A DNA stretch of 64,000 nucleotides from Armadillidium nasatum (GCA_009176605.1 SEYY01000772.1:25996-89995); one strand, 5' to 3'. Numbered from the stretch's first letter, positions 14,290 to 33,292 are shown. Notes: generated by a model from the letters alone, not told the origin. Numbers and translations are program-made.

Positions 14290-16100
14290 AACTGCTTTCT
14301 TCTCCTATCTCTATCATCAATTATCAGTCAGACAATTGTTGTATGTATGTTTTCTATAACCTTGTTCCTTTTCGTGAATTTGATTTGCAATTTTCTGAGT
14401 TATCTATATCATGGCTTAAGCTCTCTTGTCAATCTACAATTAAATTCATATGTTCTGTATATCGGCCTCCTAACTCATCTCCAAAGTAGAGCAAATTTTT
14501 CTCCCATTCTTATCCACTCTTGGTGACTTTAATGTTCACCACATCACTAGTGGGTTTCCTCTAATTCTCAAGACATTTCTGGTGATCTCGCTTTCCATTT
14601 TTTGTAACCAGAATATCCTCAAGCAAATTGTACAGCTTGCAACCCGTGTTATTAATCATCTTGGAAATGAACCAAAAAACACTAGACACTCTTGACTTTT
14701 GAAACTTTTATAATGGTTTTTCTTAAATTGATAAACTCTTTCCACCTCTCAATTCCTCTGATTGAACAATTATAAATTTTAGCAGAAATGACCTCGCCTT
14801 TAGAGATGAAATGTTTTCTCACATTCGTGCTTCGTGCTTCTTTGACTTTTCACTGAGTTATTTCTTCTCCGGTGAGAACTGTCTCTAGGAATATGCCGAA
14901 CACAATTTTTTTTTCACTGAAATGAATGGGTACATTCCATATTTTTTCCCTTTAACTGAAACAAATTATCCTTAGTTTAACTCCGTTCGTTTTTTTAATA
15001 TAATCCTGGGATCCCGACTTCAGGAATTACCATCGTCTTCAAACTCTAGATATTTATTCAACTTATATTTCATGTCAGAATCATGAAAATTATTTTTTTA
15101 AGACACTAAAAATCTTTTACCTGAGAAAAATCAGTAGTTTATCTGTTTCATCTTCCTTTCGTTCTTCCTTGAATTTTCAAAAAAGTCATCTATAACTTTT
15201 CTCCTTCCTCTTTCTTTCTTTCTTTTCTCTAGTTTCTTCCAACTGCACAATTGATTCCTTACTTTTTGCTGCTAAAGCTGGACTATTCGTTCAGTACTTT
15301 TCCACCAAATCCACACTTTGACGATTCATAAGGTTTTCCTCCTTTTCGATCCTTTCAACTCAAGATGCTTAGCATTATAATTTCTTCTAAATATGTTGTT
15401 TTTGCATGCTCAAACTTACTCAAATTAATACTACTGCATCTTTTTTCTTTTTCACATCGTGAAGAAGTTCCTCCTCCTCCTCTTCCCTCCTCCCATCTCT
15501 CTCCTCCATCTTTCTATCTCTTCCTTTCTCATCCCTCCTCCCTCCTCCCTCCTTTATTTTTATTATCCGTCTCTCTGTCTCTCTCTCAGCTTAATATCAA
15601 GAAGACATGAACATAAGGGTATCCTTCGTGTTTTATATAACTTGTGCCTCTGAGCTTGCATTCTGCCTTGGGAATCTTTTTTGTCTATGCTTATCCCCTT
15701 TCACTTTCCTTAATTTGTGTTTTCCAGAGTTTTCGTATGTATTCTCAAGAGAAAAATTTAGAAACATCTCACTTTTTCTGAGTTCTTGAACTTATGTGTT
15801 TCGGAATATTTCCTCTTATAACCTTTGCACTGATTTTTTACTTTCTGGTTGTTCTGTTTCAGCTATATCAGCAGTTGTAAATAGTCATAATTCACTCCAT
15901 CCTTTAAATAAATTAATGGTGGTGTTTGTCAGGTTTCTGCTTTATCCTCAAGATCATTTTCTATTTTTCAAAATGAATTCTATTTTTTACCGTATCAAAT
16001 GCCAATCTTACTCCGACAATTCCACTATTAATTACTCTCTTCACTTTGAAATTCACTCTTTACCTATCAACTCTAAGTAATCTTCCACACAACTATACGT
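14290..16100 (+). mobile_element. Second old LINE-A fragment, endonuclease to RT
   Basis: Sense-strand pieces appear in the right order. Near 14365-14475 there is S-I-S-W-L-K-L-S-C-Q-S-T-I-K-F-I-C. Near 15010-15090 comes the RRLQ...STY block that follows the endonuclease. Near 15845-15960 there is L-S-G-C-S and S-H-N-S-L-H-P, which correspond to F-L-S-G-R-S and D-G-H-R-S-S in newer copies. Numerous indels break every frame. Confidence 0.6.
15465..15600. repeat. Polypyrimidine (CT-rich) tract
   Basis: A run dominated by TCC, CTC and TCTCTC words over about 135 bp, inside the decayed LINE-A segment. Confidence 0.8.
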
Positions 16101-17775
16101 CTTAGAAAACACCCAGTTCAAGCCAAATCTTATTATTCTTGTTATTTCCTTTCTCGTCATCGTCATTGTTTCTCTTACTTGCAATCTTTTCAGATGATAG
16201 ATGTTCTAAAACTGCATCTCTCGGAGGAATCTCCTTCCCGTTTCCCCGAAAGAGATTGCAACACCAATGTTTACTCTCACTGGCAGGTGCGAGGTTATTG
16301 TCCAGGAAAAATTCAGTTCAATTATATGTATCATCTAAAAAAAAATTATCAGTTCCGACCTCATTGTACAAAAACTCAAAATACTCTCTTAAAATTTTAA
16401 TCACTGGCTTAACACTGAAGTATCAATTGACCTCTCCCACCATATGATGACAGTGTCAGTTCCCAGTGAAACTTCACCTGGCATGTATTTACACCCAGGT
16501 GTCCATATGTAAAGCGAAATCTAATTCGGCTTCCTCCCATCGTCATCTGAGAACTACTGACTATTCTCATGCTATTCCTCCACCTGGAATATCGAATACA
16601 TTATTCTCCTTATTCAGATCTGTTCTACTAACTAAATTTAATCTTCTGCGGAACATAATTAAATACACAACAATGACAAACTGGAAAAGGCACTCGGGAT
16701 AAAGGATTTTTATGTCACTATAATGATTAATGTGTCTTTGCTAGTCAGAATTATTATCAGTGTACAAATTTCTATCCTAACAAACTTAGCATCTTTAGAA
16801 AATAGAACCATTTTTTTCTTTGATTATAAAGACTAAATTCTTTCAAATATTCTCTACTAGCTTCAGATGAAAAAATCCCTGGAACAAGCATAGTCAAAGT
16901 TCATTCATATGGATAACTCTAACTCCCAGAATCCTGGCAGATAAGATACATCATTTCTTTCTCCCATTAAGGCTTGGTTTTACCGGCTATTCATGAATCT
17001 GAATATTAGAACATTATAATAGATGACGGTTCACAGTCTATTCCGGTCTACAAAACAGTCACTCAAGTCAGTAAACGGGACCCGTTCCCACTTTTATCCA
17101 AATTCTTCTGAAAGTTAGCTGCTTTTATCTGCAAGGAGCCTTTGCGTGTCCTTCCAGCACCTGACTACTGTCCTTCTCAGAACTCATGTGATTTACAAAA
17201 TGGCTCCTCAGTAGGTATCTCACACACATTGTAGGAATTACTAAAAGTTGAAGAAAAACCTGAAGTGAGAACCCATCGTCAGACTCTAATTACTGAAATT
17301 CCTCTCTCTGAGGAAACTAGATCATCCGGAAATAGGGAGAACCCTTGACACGATGATATATAATCCGGAACTCTTTTACCAAAAAATCTTCTACTGGTTC
17401 TCTTTCCTATTTTCCTATCAAACCTCACCAATTAATTTTACAGTTTCAATCAAAGATGATATTGAAAACAAACAATTACATATTTAACCCAACAGTACTT
17501 AATTTATCAGGTTTCATCAGCCATAGACAGAGGGTAGTCCCTCTCAAGGAGCTTTCCCACACAGAAGCTGTTGTTTATGACTATCAAATATTTTTGATAT
17601 TGTTCCTTAGCTTATGCATAAACTAAAGCCCCATAAACAAACTCCTACCTGATCCAGAAGTTCACAAAAAATTAAGACTATCGAGACGTCAACCTCATTC
17701 TCCTCGCAAATCTCCACATTTTTCCACCGTAGTTGCGATAGTTACTATTCCATTTTTTAAGAACCTGATATACTA
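16100..17775. other. Intron 2 sequence without recognised features
   Basis: Short open frames exist but none shows a domain or coding-like pattern. It may be further LINE decay, but I cannot align it to the newer copies by eye. Confidence 0.4.
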
Positions 17776-19877
<2,102 letters not shown>

Positions 19878-19961
19878 GGACCTTAAGTAGTACACGTAAC
19901 AATTTATATTTTCTTAAATAATTTCTTGTCAAATTGTAATGAAAAAGAGGTAAATTATCTA

Positions 19962-22292
<2,331 letters not shown>

Positions 22293-22382
22293 AACTAAAT
22301 TTGATACTATATACTAGCATAGGATAGAAGTGTATTCCTACATTCAAACCAAATAAATAAGGCACTACTGTGGAATTTTGAC

Positions 22383-22386
<4 letters not shown>

Positions 22387-22429
<43 letters not shown>
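22387..22429. repeat. Poly(A) tract, about 43 bases
   Basis: Uninterrupted A run 47 bp upstream of the Gypsy gag start. Confidence 0.97.
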
Positions 22430-22432
<3 letters not shown>

Positions 22433-22476
22433 TGCATAGCTAAACATAAATAGTAAAGCAATAACAAATTTCTAGG

Positions 22477-23500
22477 ATGCCTTCATCAAAGAGAAATAGA
22501 AATAGGCATAACAATAACAACATTTTAGAACCTTCTACTTCGGGCATTTCTATAACTTCAGTAGAAGTTGATAATGAAGTACGGGCTAATGAAACTAATA
22601 ACAGAGAAACCGAAAGGCCAATTCAACGAACTTCAGAAAGAAGTTCTTCCAGTGAAAGTTCATCTTCCAGAAGTCCGTCACCTCAAAATAGGAAAACTCT
22701 TACTACCCAAGATTTGCCAAAATTCGATAAGAGAGACATTGAGAAGTGGTTACAGAAAGTAGAATGGTTATACCAGCTTTATTTTGTGAATAAACCTATC
22801 GAGAGAATCCAACTGATGGGACCCCTTTTGCCATCTGTCATTATATCCCAAATTCAACCACCTATAACCGCAAATACTTATGAGGAGCTAACTATGCACC
22901 TTCGGTACGGGAAAGAGTTGCGGACTTGTTTCAACAGAAATTGAAACCTGGTGAAAAACCCTCAGAATATTTAAATCGCATTAGGTTGTCACTTGGAGAT
23001 TCTGCATTTGAAAGTATGATACAAAATAATGAAACAGTCGCAAAAGAAATGTTTCTACAAGTATTACCGGAAGACACAGCAGCAATGCTGGAAGTATTAA
23101 CAGGAGATCTATCAATATTTAAAATGGCCGACGCTGCTGATAAATATTTGAGTCGCAGAAGCAGACCATTACCGTAATGATTCTGTTAATGCCATAGCCC
23201 ATTTTTCTACAAGAACCAGAGAACTGACACCTCCACCTTCAAATTCCTTCCTCGCTCGCGAAGTGGCTAAACTATCTTCTCAGGTTGCAGAAGTGATTAA
23301 AAAAGTAGACGACCTTTCAACACAGTTTCATAAGATGGACAAAAAGGTGACGAAACTTGAAAATGGTCGGACAAGAGGCTACTCAGACAGGGGCAGGTCA
23401 CCTTCAAGATTTAGGCCGGAAGGTCCCCTATGTTTTTATCATTACAAGTATCGAGAAAAAGCTACACGATGTCAAGGAGGTAGTTGTTGATGGGCCCCCA
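22477..23500 (+). pseudogene. Gypsy copy 1 gag
   Basis: The frame opens at an ATG and covers a Ser/Arg-rich N-terminus. A capsid-like block follows, with L-P-K-F-D-K-R-D-I-E-K-W-L-Q-K-V-E-W-L-Y near residues 83-102. A one-step shift near 22920 moves to the next frame, with K-L-K-P-G-E-K-P-S-E-Y-L and a K-M-A-D-A-A-D-K-Y-L helix, and another shift leads to a Cys/His-poor tail with Y-K-Y-R-E-K-A-T-R-C. The fold is the retrotransposon gag family; the protein forms the particle around element RNA. A related gag occurs at 57088-57900 and 62310-62590. Confidence 0.75.
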
Positions 23501-23603
23501 GGGAAGCCCAACTTTCTACGTCAGGACCATCTCTTTCCACCATAAACATAAAACGGGAAACGAATCATAGGAGTTAACAGCCCCTCAAAAAAGAAATTAA
23601 AAA

Positions 23604-24389
23604 GTGAAATTTAATAATAAAGTGCAGTGTATAATAGTTAATGATAAAAAGGTCAAAATTAAATATGAAAAATTAAGAAAGGAAGAAGGTAAAAGCTACT
23701 CCCTGGCAAATGAGGTTTATAATATTGCAAATAACGATCCTAATTCATTTCATAATTATATAAATAATATAAAGTATAACAATGTTCAGCTTCATGGGAA
23801 TGAGATTGCTACTGCTGATTTAAAACCATCTGTTTTAAACGAAAGCGTATCCCAGTCTAGTGAACTTGAGCATTGTTCTAAATATAATAGTTTTAAAATT
23901 AAAAATATGCATTACCAACATGGTGGAAAGCCAGTTTTTGAGCAAGAGCCATCAGCTCTTTGTAAATATACTGCGATGCCAGTTGAAAATGCAAATTTTT
24001 ATAAGGGTACAATGACTCCAAAATTTATGAATATTTTACATATGTCTAACACTAATTTAAAACTAAACAGTCTCTATCGTATTTTTTATGCTAATTCCAA
24101 AGAGTTATATATTATCGATTTGGGCAGTAAAGTCTCATGTTTTAAGGCTTCTGAAAAAGATAAAAAGGAACCTATTGGTTTCCTTACTGCTGCTAATGGT
24201 ACTAAAATAAATATTTACAATGTTCAAACAAAATTTGTAAATTTTTTGATGCGTAGAGAGTATGAACATACATTTTTAATCTGTGATGTAGTTTCTAATA
24301 TTTTGGGGCTTGATTTTTTTAAAAAGTATAATTTTTTATTAGATTTTAGTAATCAAAATTATTGGTGCTCAGTCAGGAAGCTCTTGTGA
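23604..24389 (+). pseudogene. Gypsy copy 1 protease region
   Basis: A 261-codon frame ends in a retropepsin-like aspartic protease. Y-I-I-D-L-G-S-K-V-S near residues 172-181 stands where copy 2 has I-I-D-S-G-S-T-V-S, so the catalytic D-S/T-G triplet has become D-L-G. V-S-N-I-L-G-L-D-F-F near residues 231-240 is the second conserved strand. The protease would cleave the polyprotein. The substitution and the surrounding shifts make this copy inactive. Confidence 0.72.
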
Positions 24390-24439
24390 TGTAATTGTAG
24401 GTAATAAAGTTGAGTCAGTACCCTTAAAAAGAATTAATC

Positions 24440-24830
24440 ATTTTGTTAATGCTACTTTCTCCCCCAAATTGCCTTCCGCGCCTTCTCTTTAATCTATTAT
24501 TTAATTTTAAGGAATTATTTACTGACATATATTTAAATGATAGCTCAGAGTTATGTAATAATGGTAGTACAATGGTAAATGAAAATATGGTTAATGGTAA
24601 AAATAATGATGGGGGTAGCAATATAAACAATTCTTCCTGTAGGTATAAAAATAATAAAATTAAAAATAATGGTAAATATAGAGGTGAAATAAATAATAGT
24701 GATAACAGTGTATATAAAAATAAAGTTTTAAAATTTTCCCTTACACCCGCAGAGTATGATGCATTACAAGAGTTAGTCCCTTATAAATTTGATGTAAGAG
24801 GACCGCCAATAAATATAAAAAGCTGAAGAA
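24440..24830 (+). pseudogene. Gypsy copy 1 linker between protease and RT
   Basis: An Asn-rich frame (24443-24826) ends in F-S-L-T-P-A-E-Y-D-A-L-Q-E-L-V-P-Y. The same end is found before the RT in copy 2 (near 59200-59260). It has no catalytic motif and is probably a low-complexity spacer of the polyprotein. Confidence 0.6.
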
Positions 24831-24834
24831 TCTC

Positions 24835-25311
24835 TGCATGCCTATATGACAAAGCTAAAGTGGAGATAGGCAGGTTAGTTAATGCTGGGGTCTTATCTCC
24901 TTCACATTCACCATGGGGGTTTCCAATTTCCGTTTTGCCAAAAGCCTTCAGGTGGAGTTCGCATTGTAGCTGACCTTGAGGCTTCTTAACAAAAGAGCAG
25001 TTCGTGACAATTTTAGCCTTCCCAATTTAGGAGATTTTTCAAACATACTTGCTGGTGCAAAAGTGTTTTCTGTCCTTGATCTTAAGAAGGCCTTCTATAA
25101 TTTAAAAGTTCACCCCGATTGTAGAAAGTTTTTAACAATTAACACTCCATATGGAAGTTTTTCGTATAACAGTATAGTTGAAGGTTTTCATTCTAGTCCC
25201 ACCAGTTTCACTAAATATATCTCTTTAAGTCTTTCTCTTATTCCTAATATTTTCATCTATATTGATGACATCCTAACACACCTTCTTTGCCAAAAATTTT
25301 CATTAGTATAG
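24835..25311 (+). pseudogene. Gypsy copy 1 reverse transcriptase, truncated after YIDD
   Basis: Shifted frames give W-G-F-P-I-S-V-L-P-K, L-R-L-L-N-K-R-A-V-R-D-N-F, then V-F-S-V-L-D-L-K-K-A-F-Y-N-L (first catalytic Asp) and F-I-Y-I-D-D-I-L (the YIDD active site) ending near 25275. The coding sequence is lost soon after, without thumb, RNase H or integrase. The gag-protease-RT order, with integrase after RNase H in copy 2, identifies Ty3/Gypsy rather than Copia. Confidence 0.85.
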
Positions 25312-25555
25312 CTAAACTTGTTTAATTCAAAATTACAAAAAAAAAAAAAATTATTCATCATCTTCATGAATATTCATCATTCATTCGTCTCTGAAAAGAA
25401 GTAATTAAAATATTTGTTTTTTGAAATATTAGCATCTTGAACCGGAATTAATTTTTTTTTATATCGGTAGCTACTCCTACATCTAATCTTATCCAGTAAA
25501 AGTTCATTCGTTACTCTTCTAAAAACAATACTCCAACCATTATATATATATATGT
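25312..25555. other. Spacer between Gypsy copy 1 and the Tc1-like element
   Basis: AT-rich, with an A run at 25337-25350 and repeated ATTCATCAT words. No coding frame. Confidence 0.5.
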
Positions 25556-25557
25556 AT

Positions 25558-27090
25558 TATCCCCTCAAAATTGTCGCACTACGGCTGAAGGTTCTAAATA
25601 TAGGAGCTTCATACAATTTTTTACGTTACGTGCATGTGAACAGGTATCCCGTACATACGTTTACTCTTAAGTTACAGCGATAGGAAGACGGTGTTATAAT
25701 AAGATGCCAATTGCCATAGAAATGTATGAATTGAGAAACAAACGAACTCCAATTGTGATTGGTTGTAGTTGTTAACCTTAATATATCACTGTCGCGGATT
25801 GGTAGTTTAATCGTTTACGGTAGTGGAAATAATCAGAAGATCTACCCGTCCCGTCATTTGTCACGTGATTAATGTGTGCAAATAGTGACATTGCAACAGA
25901 GGGCCACAGCCATAGTTACCTTGGACGTAGGTTCAACGTTGAACATACAAGTATCAGAAGAGTCGTACATCGGTGCTAGGAGACCAACGAATACCGTAGA
26001 CGACAGGGGCAAGGCAGACCAAGCTCGACAATACCTCGTGAAGGCCGATTTATAAGGCTACTCACAGTGCGGGAGCATCTTCATAGCAGCAAGAAACCTC
26101 CAGAAACAGTTGGCGCAGTACATGGAAAACGTATAAGTGCTGATACGGTTCTCAGATGGCTTCGCATAAACGGGTTTCGGCCACAAAGGTCTGGAAGAGG
26201 GCCATTTCTCACGAAAGATCATCGTACAACGATATCCTTTGTCCATTGGCCATTTCGCCAGTGGGGACGTGTCCTATTTAAAGACGAGTCCAGATTCAAT
26301 CTCCATAGTTCCGACTAACGTCAAAGGGTGTATCAGCAGCCCAACGGAAAATACGCAGCGTGTAAAATTAAAGGTTAGGTGCCATATGGTGGTGGGTTGG
26401 TCATAGTGTGGGGAGATATTTCTCTAACCGCCCGTACAAACCTCTGCATCCTTCGTGAAGGGTTCCCTGACCGTCGAACAATAAATTACAAAAATCCTTG
26501 AACCTTATAAAATACCTAATACGCCATACATCGATTCGGGGTTCATCCTTATGAAAGAAAATACTTGGCATCCAGGTGTGCTCACGAGTACCTACAGTAG
26601 TGAAGATTCAAATCGACAAGTTCCAAAGGTCTTCAGAAATTTGGACCTAAATCCCATCGAGCATGTGTGGGAAATGTTGGAATGAGCACTACGACAGCTC
26701 AACCCACTACCAATGACGCTGAATGAACTTCGGCAGACCTTAGTCGACCTATGGAACGCGATCCATTAGTATAATAGACGGAACATTATATCCAGCATGG
26801 AATGATGATCCTAATCCATCATTACGTCGAGAGGTGGTGATATATGGTAATGGAGAACCATCAACACATCCAATAAACAACCCATATACCTACAGGTTCA
26901 TTCACGTTTTGCGCATTAAACCTCTGTCTCCATGTATAGTTTTTGAAGAGACCGTTCCCATATCCCTTTGCATACTATCTGTGTATGTTGTAACTCTCGA
27001 CATTTATGAACAATACTAAACATATCGTGATCTATATCCTTTCAAGCTATTATGTTCCTTATGTTCAGTGGTACGATAATTTTGCGAGGT
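25558..27090 (+). mobile_element. Tc1/mariner-like transposon
   Basis: The left end CCCCTCAAAATTGTCGCACTAC (25561 onward) and the reverse complement of the right end, CCTCGCAAAATTATCGTACCAC (27089 down to 27068), form imperfect terminal inverted repeats. Both flanks are TA-rich, fitting a TA target. The element is about 1.53 kb, the usual size. The transposase inside is broken. Confidence 0.75.
25890..26790 (+). pseudogene. Tc1-like transposase, broken
   Basis: Pieces in three frames follow the Tc1 order. The helix-turn-helix part has G-H-S-H-S-Y-L-G-R-R-F-N-V near 25905. The frame 26067-26318 has I-S-A-D-T-V-L-R-W-L and V-L-F-K-D-E-S-R-F-N-L, with the first catalytic Asp in the D-E-S-R-F motif. 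Further on come V-W-G-D-I-S-L-T-A-R-T near 26408, and L-N-P-I-E-H-V-W-E-M-L-E near 26650-26685, with the last acidic residue. Several stops and shifts separate them, so no active DDE enzyme is made. Confidence 0.85.
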
Positions 27091-27094
27091 AGCA

Positions 27095-27155
27095 TATTTC
27101 AATTTCAGAAATGCATTGAACGTTGTGTCAAGTAGAAAGATGACATTGAAAATCT

Positions 27156-27242
<87 letters not shown>

Positions 27243-27660
27243 GGAGAGTAACTCAGAAATTTGACGTGCAGAAAGAGACTAGAGAGAATTAGGGTGAACG
27301 AAAGACCTGATAAGACGAAAAGACCTAGACTCCATCTTTTCCAGAGCATCATGAGTGGAACCATCCCAGATCTGTGAAACGTACTCCATGTACAATGAAA
27401 ACAGCACACCTATGAAAACTAAGCATATTTCGAAGGAGCCCCAGAACATTCAACCTCACAGAAGCTTATTTTGAAAGAGAAGTATTGTGATCCTTCCATG
27501 AAAGATTACGACTTACGAGAAAAAGACATAGCGAGAATATTAAAGACAGACGAAGGTTTGAATCTAAATGTCAGAATTGCATTGAACGTTGTGTCTTGTA
27601 GGAACATGACATTGAAAATCTCCATATTTTCTTTGCTCTCTGCGAGAAAGACAAGAGGTT
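27095..27660 (-). mobile_element. LINE-A fragment split by (TA)n
   Basis: 27240-27566 matches the RT thumb and C-terminal region of the 40430-40760 copy. The pieces at 27095-27157 and 27570-27640 resemble each other over about 55 bp and weakly resemble the next part of LINE-A, so the same short stretch lies on both sides of the (TA)n at 27158. Confidence 0.65.
27158..27239. repeat. (TA)n microsatellite
   Basis: About 82 bp, inside a LINE-A fragment. Confidence 0.97.
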
Positions 27661-27702
27661 GACTACTCCAGTATCGCTATCCCAGCTTTAATAATTGTTG
27701 TT

Positions 27703-28549
<847 letters not shown>

Positions 28550-28792
28550 ATGATGGATATAATTTTTTTTTTTTTTTTTAAGTAAGTCAATTTTAATTTT
28601 ATATTTAAATTTGTTTGTATCAGATATTTTATAAAATTGGTATGACAAAAAAACTGAGATATTTGAAACATCTTTCTAACATACTACCAAACTACGTTCG
28701 CTATGACACATCATTGTAAGATTCATTGTAAGAATATACATAAATTCTCTAAAAATTTTATTTAATGATTAACAATTCTTTCACTTTTTCAG

Positions 28793-28933
28793 CCTCATAA
28801 TGGCGTTGGTTTCCTCGGACAAGGATTTTTGGAAATGCCTTCTAAAGTTCTTAGAAAAGACTCTAATTTTGGCTTTTCCTTTAAGACAATGGAGTCAGAT
28901 GCTTTATTAATGGTATCCACGTTTGTTGGACAG
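28793..28933 (+). CDS. Laminin alpha-like gene, exon 3 (start of second LG domain)
   Basis: The acceptor TTTTTCAG ends at 28792 and the donor is GTAAAT at 28934. It is exactly 47 codons, phase 0 at both ends. The peptide has G-F-L-G-Q-G-F-L-E-M-P and F-G-F-S-F-K-T-M-E-S-D-A-L-L-M. The F-x-F-K-T-x-x-x-D-x-L-L strand pair opens the beta-sandwich of LG domains. It joins in frame to exon 2 (phase 0) and exon 4 (phase 0). Confidence 0.8.
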
Positions 28934-29575
<642 letters not shown>

Positions 29576-30217
29576 GGTGCCCCACCTTTTAAAAGTTCAT
29601 GAAATTTAATTGCTCATCTCATGTTCAAAGGTAGTTAGGGTTTAAATAATTCCTGTGTGTATTAATTTCTAATAAATTGAACAATATTTAGAGGTCCCGA
29701 CATTTGACGATTTTTAAGAATATTTTTTAAATGTTGCTTAAAACTTTGATGATCTGAGTTGTGAAGCCCACTTTGTAAACGTAAGTTTTTTTTTATATTT
29801 ATTTTCCATTCTAAATAAAAAAAATTGTTTTAAATGCATTAGTATTTTAGTTCAAATTTTTTTAGATTTTTGATTTGGTGTCACATTGTGCAAATAAAAA
29901 AAAACATCGATAAAGAATAAAGTATTATGAGAAATTTTTATAAAGATTAATAATATCTACAAAGGACAAGTTTAAATTATTCCAATGGCAATAACAAGAT
30001 CAGACACCAGTTTGGGGCTTCTTGAGAAATCTCCAGTATCAGTGCTTTCGAAATCTCGATTACCAAGTAAAATGGATGTTTTACTTCTTTTCTTTTACCA
30101 TCATCGTGTTTTGAAAAGACTGACTCACAATCTGGGAAGTCCGTAATAATATCAATATTAGAAATTTGGAACAGGGCTAATTCGAACATTGCAAAAACCT
30201 TTACTCATGTCTCCAGT

Positions 30218-31214
30218 AAGCTGAAAGCTTTGATTCAATGGTATCGAAATCTTCTAAAGAATAAGACAAAGATAGGGGCCAATTATGATATGGAGAGAGA
30301 TTTATTTTTAGCTGATTTGGAGGATATCTTTGACATAGCTCGAAAGGATGTGCTAGACCAGCGAAATATCTCTTTTGAAGACAAGAACTTTCTAATATCA
30401 CAAAAAGAAGATCCAAAATGTAGCTACGTGGGAGGTGAAGATAAAAATTTTAAAACCGCAAAAAGAAAAAGGGAAGACAGGAAAGCAGCTTTTGAGCGAG
30501 CCTAACGATGTTAAGCTGAAGAAAATCGTGTTGTAGGACAAACAAAATATGATTGAAGGTCTTTCAGTCTGGCAGGCAACGGCAACCTTAGCTGCCACAG
30601 CAAAATCACTAGGTATTCGTGCTGATAATGTACCATCTAAGAGCACAGTTCACCGTTTTCAAAGAAAGACCCGCGCAACGATCGGACCTACTATTAATAA
30701 GAATATCAGGGAGCTTCCGGCAAGATTTTTGATACATTGGAGAACAAAGATATTAACAAACATTAGACAACTGGACAAAAAAGTTGAAAGGATTGCAGTT
30801 GTAGTAACAGGTGAGGGCGTCGAAGAGTTACTGGGAATACCAGAAATATTAGATGGTACAGGGAATCAAATGGTAAAAGTAGTTCATCAAATGTTAACTA
30901 CGGTTGAGATAGAAAATAAAATTATTGGAATGGTATTTAACACCACAGCATCAAATACGAGAATTGTCAAAGGTGCGTGTGTGCTACTGGAATCAGCACT
31001 AGGAAGATTTCTTTCATGGTTTCCTTGCCGTCATCACATTCTTGAAACGGTTTTAAAGCATGTCTTTGTTGAGTGTATGGGAGAGCCACTGGGTCCCGAA
31101 ATCCCACTTTTTAAAAGATTCAAGGAAGCTTGGCCTTCATTGAACAAGAATAAACTGCTATCATTTGATAAATATGAAGCTGCAAAATCTTTTTTAAATA
31201 ATAACTCATCCTAG
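30218..31214 (+). pseudogene. Family E transposase-like protein, N-terminal and middle part
   Basis: The frame at about 30218-30505 has W-Y-R-N-L-L-K-N-K, L-E-D-I-F-D-I-A-R-K-D, F-E-D-K-N-F-L-I-S-Q and Y-V-G-G-E-D-K. A second frame (30549-31214) has V-E-R-I-A-V-V-V-T-G, then E-L-L-G-I-P-E-I. It continues with F-N-T-T-A-S-N-T-R, G-A-C-V-L-L-E-S-A-L-G and P-C-R-H-H-I-L-E. I recognise this as a recurrent uncharacterised invertebrate protein type. Its D/N-T-T-x-S-N-T and C-R-H-H blocks resemble the C-x-x-H area of hAT-like DDE transposases, but a formal assignment is not possible here. In most relatives I would expect Asp where this copy has Asn (F-D-T-T). Confidence 0.65.
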
Positions 31215-32020
31215 AGAGGATTATGAAGAACTTCTTCAATTTTGCCTTTTATACCTTGGATATGACATTGGACATTGTAACCTTCGGCAACCAGGAGTCT
31301 ATTATCAGGCAAGATGGATGGTTAAAGCCATTTATTCCCTAAAAATAGCCTTACTGCACTCCCAATTCCTAAATTTATACCCAAAGGAACTGCACGGACT
31401 TCCTTGTATGGCTCTTTTTGTGAGCCTCGTATACTCTCGTTACTGACATGAAGCTCCCATTGCTATAAGAGCTCCAAAAAAATGATGTTGATTGAACTTG
31501 GATGTCTTCTCCTTAAATATCCTGACAAAGGTATTGGAAATGAAGCTTATCGAGCCTTGATTCGTCACCTCTGGTATATTTCAGAAGATTTAATTTTTCT
31601 TGCATTATTTGACGAAAAGGTTGATGATAATGAGAAGGGTTGGATGATTGATAACTTTCACGTGCGGCCTAGAAAAGAACCTAAAGGAAAAGGGTTGCAG
31701 CTAAATGATCACTTAAGTCATTGGGTTACAAGTCGATCCAGTAAACTTTTTCCAATTTCTTCAAATTCAACCCACATTTTTGGAGAAGCCAGTAAGTTCA
31801 TGGACCTCTGACGAAAACTACTTCCTCGCAAAGAATCAAACAAAAGAATTAAATTTAGCCAATGATGTAGCAGAGAGAGCATTGGTCTCATTGAGAAGTA
31901 TATTATCAAACCTTTATGCAATGACGAAAAAGCCCTTCAGTATCTCCTTCAAATTGTTAATGTTCACAGGAGGAAAGTGAACCGGAAAAGAGCAAAACTT
32001 CTCAAAGATGTTTTTAAATA
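31215..32020 (+). pseudogene. Family E transposase-like protein, C-terminal part
   Basis: After a stop the reading continues in shifted frames: R-E-D-Y-E-E-L-L-Q-F near 31214-31245, V-Y-Y-Q-A-R-W-M-V-K-A-I-Y near 31300-31335, and an Ala/Leu-rich helical frame at 31482-31811. A last piece near 31840-31980 has L-A-N-D-V-A-E-R-A-L, a pattern often seen at the C-terminus of such transposases. The frames end in K-K-rich text before the 3' inverted repeat. Confidence 0.6.
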
Positions 32021-32262
32021 AATTAATTAAAGAAAAAATTCTTATTTTTAAATGTTACAAGGAATATGTTTTTTATTTATTTATTTTTTTTTTAGTAATT
32101 TTATGATGTTGAAGTAAAGTGTTCAGATTTCGGGACCTTTAAATTATTTGAAATTCTCTTGAAAATTTAAATGAAAGATTCTTACAGAGAATAGCAATGG
32201 GGCACAAGACGAACGTATTTGTATCTTTACAATAATATTCTTCCCCTATAAACTTGGGACAC

Positions 32263-32767
<505 letters not shown>

Positions 32768-32964
32768 TATGTGTGTGCTTGTGCATGAGAATGGTTCCAG
32801 TAGCTTATTAGATTACTAACATCATTTTAATTTTATTGGCAAAAGATTAATGCATATTATCGAATACATAGTTTATTATTTATTGATACTTGTTATTTAG
32901 TATATTGCATATTTAATAACTTTTATTAAGTAACTTAGATATAAATATAGATTTTTTTTCGTAG

Positions 32965-33134
32965 CCAAGGATAGGAGGCGCTCCAAATCCTCCAGATTAT
33001 TACTCTGTTTCTCTCGTTGAGGGTCATTTGGACATTTGGCTTTTCGCTGGCTCAGAAAAACATAGAATCATTTCGCAAGAACGTTTTAATGACGGGAAGC
33101 TACATTCTTTTTTTGCTATCAAACAAAACAGGAA
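32965..33134 (+). CDS. Laminin alpha-like gene, exon 4 (middle of second LG domain)
   Basis: The acceptor TTTTTTTTCGTAG ends at 32964 and the donor is GTAAGA at 33135. It holds 56 codons plus two bases. The peptide has Y-Y-S-V-S-L-V-E-G-H-L-D-I-W and F-N-D-G-K-L-H-S-F-F-A-I-K-Q. The pattern L-x-x-G-x-L followed by D-G-x-x-H is a core signature of LG domains. The final AA joins the first A of exon 5 to give Lys. Intron 4 is about 15.3 kb. Confidence 0.82.
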
Positions 33135-33292
33135 GTAAGATTTTTTATTTTCTTTTTTTTTTTCTAGGCAGCTGAAGGTTATTTAATTTTATTCATGATT
33201 TAACTTTTAAAAATGTTTGTTGCTTACTTTATTGCAGTAACTAGTTTTCTTATTACTAATTATATATTTAAACTATAAACAGACCCAACAAG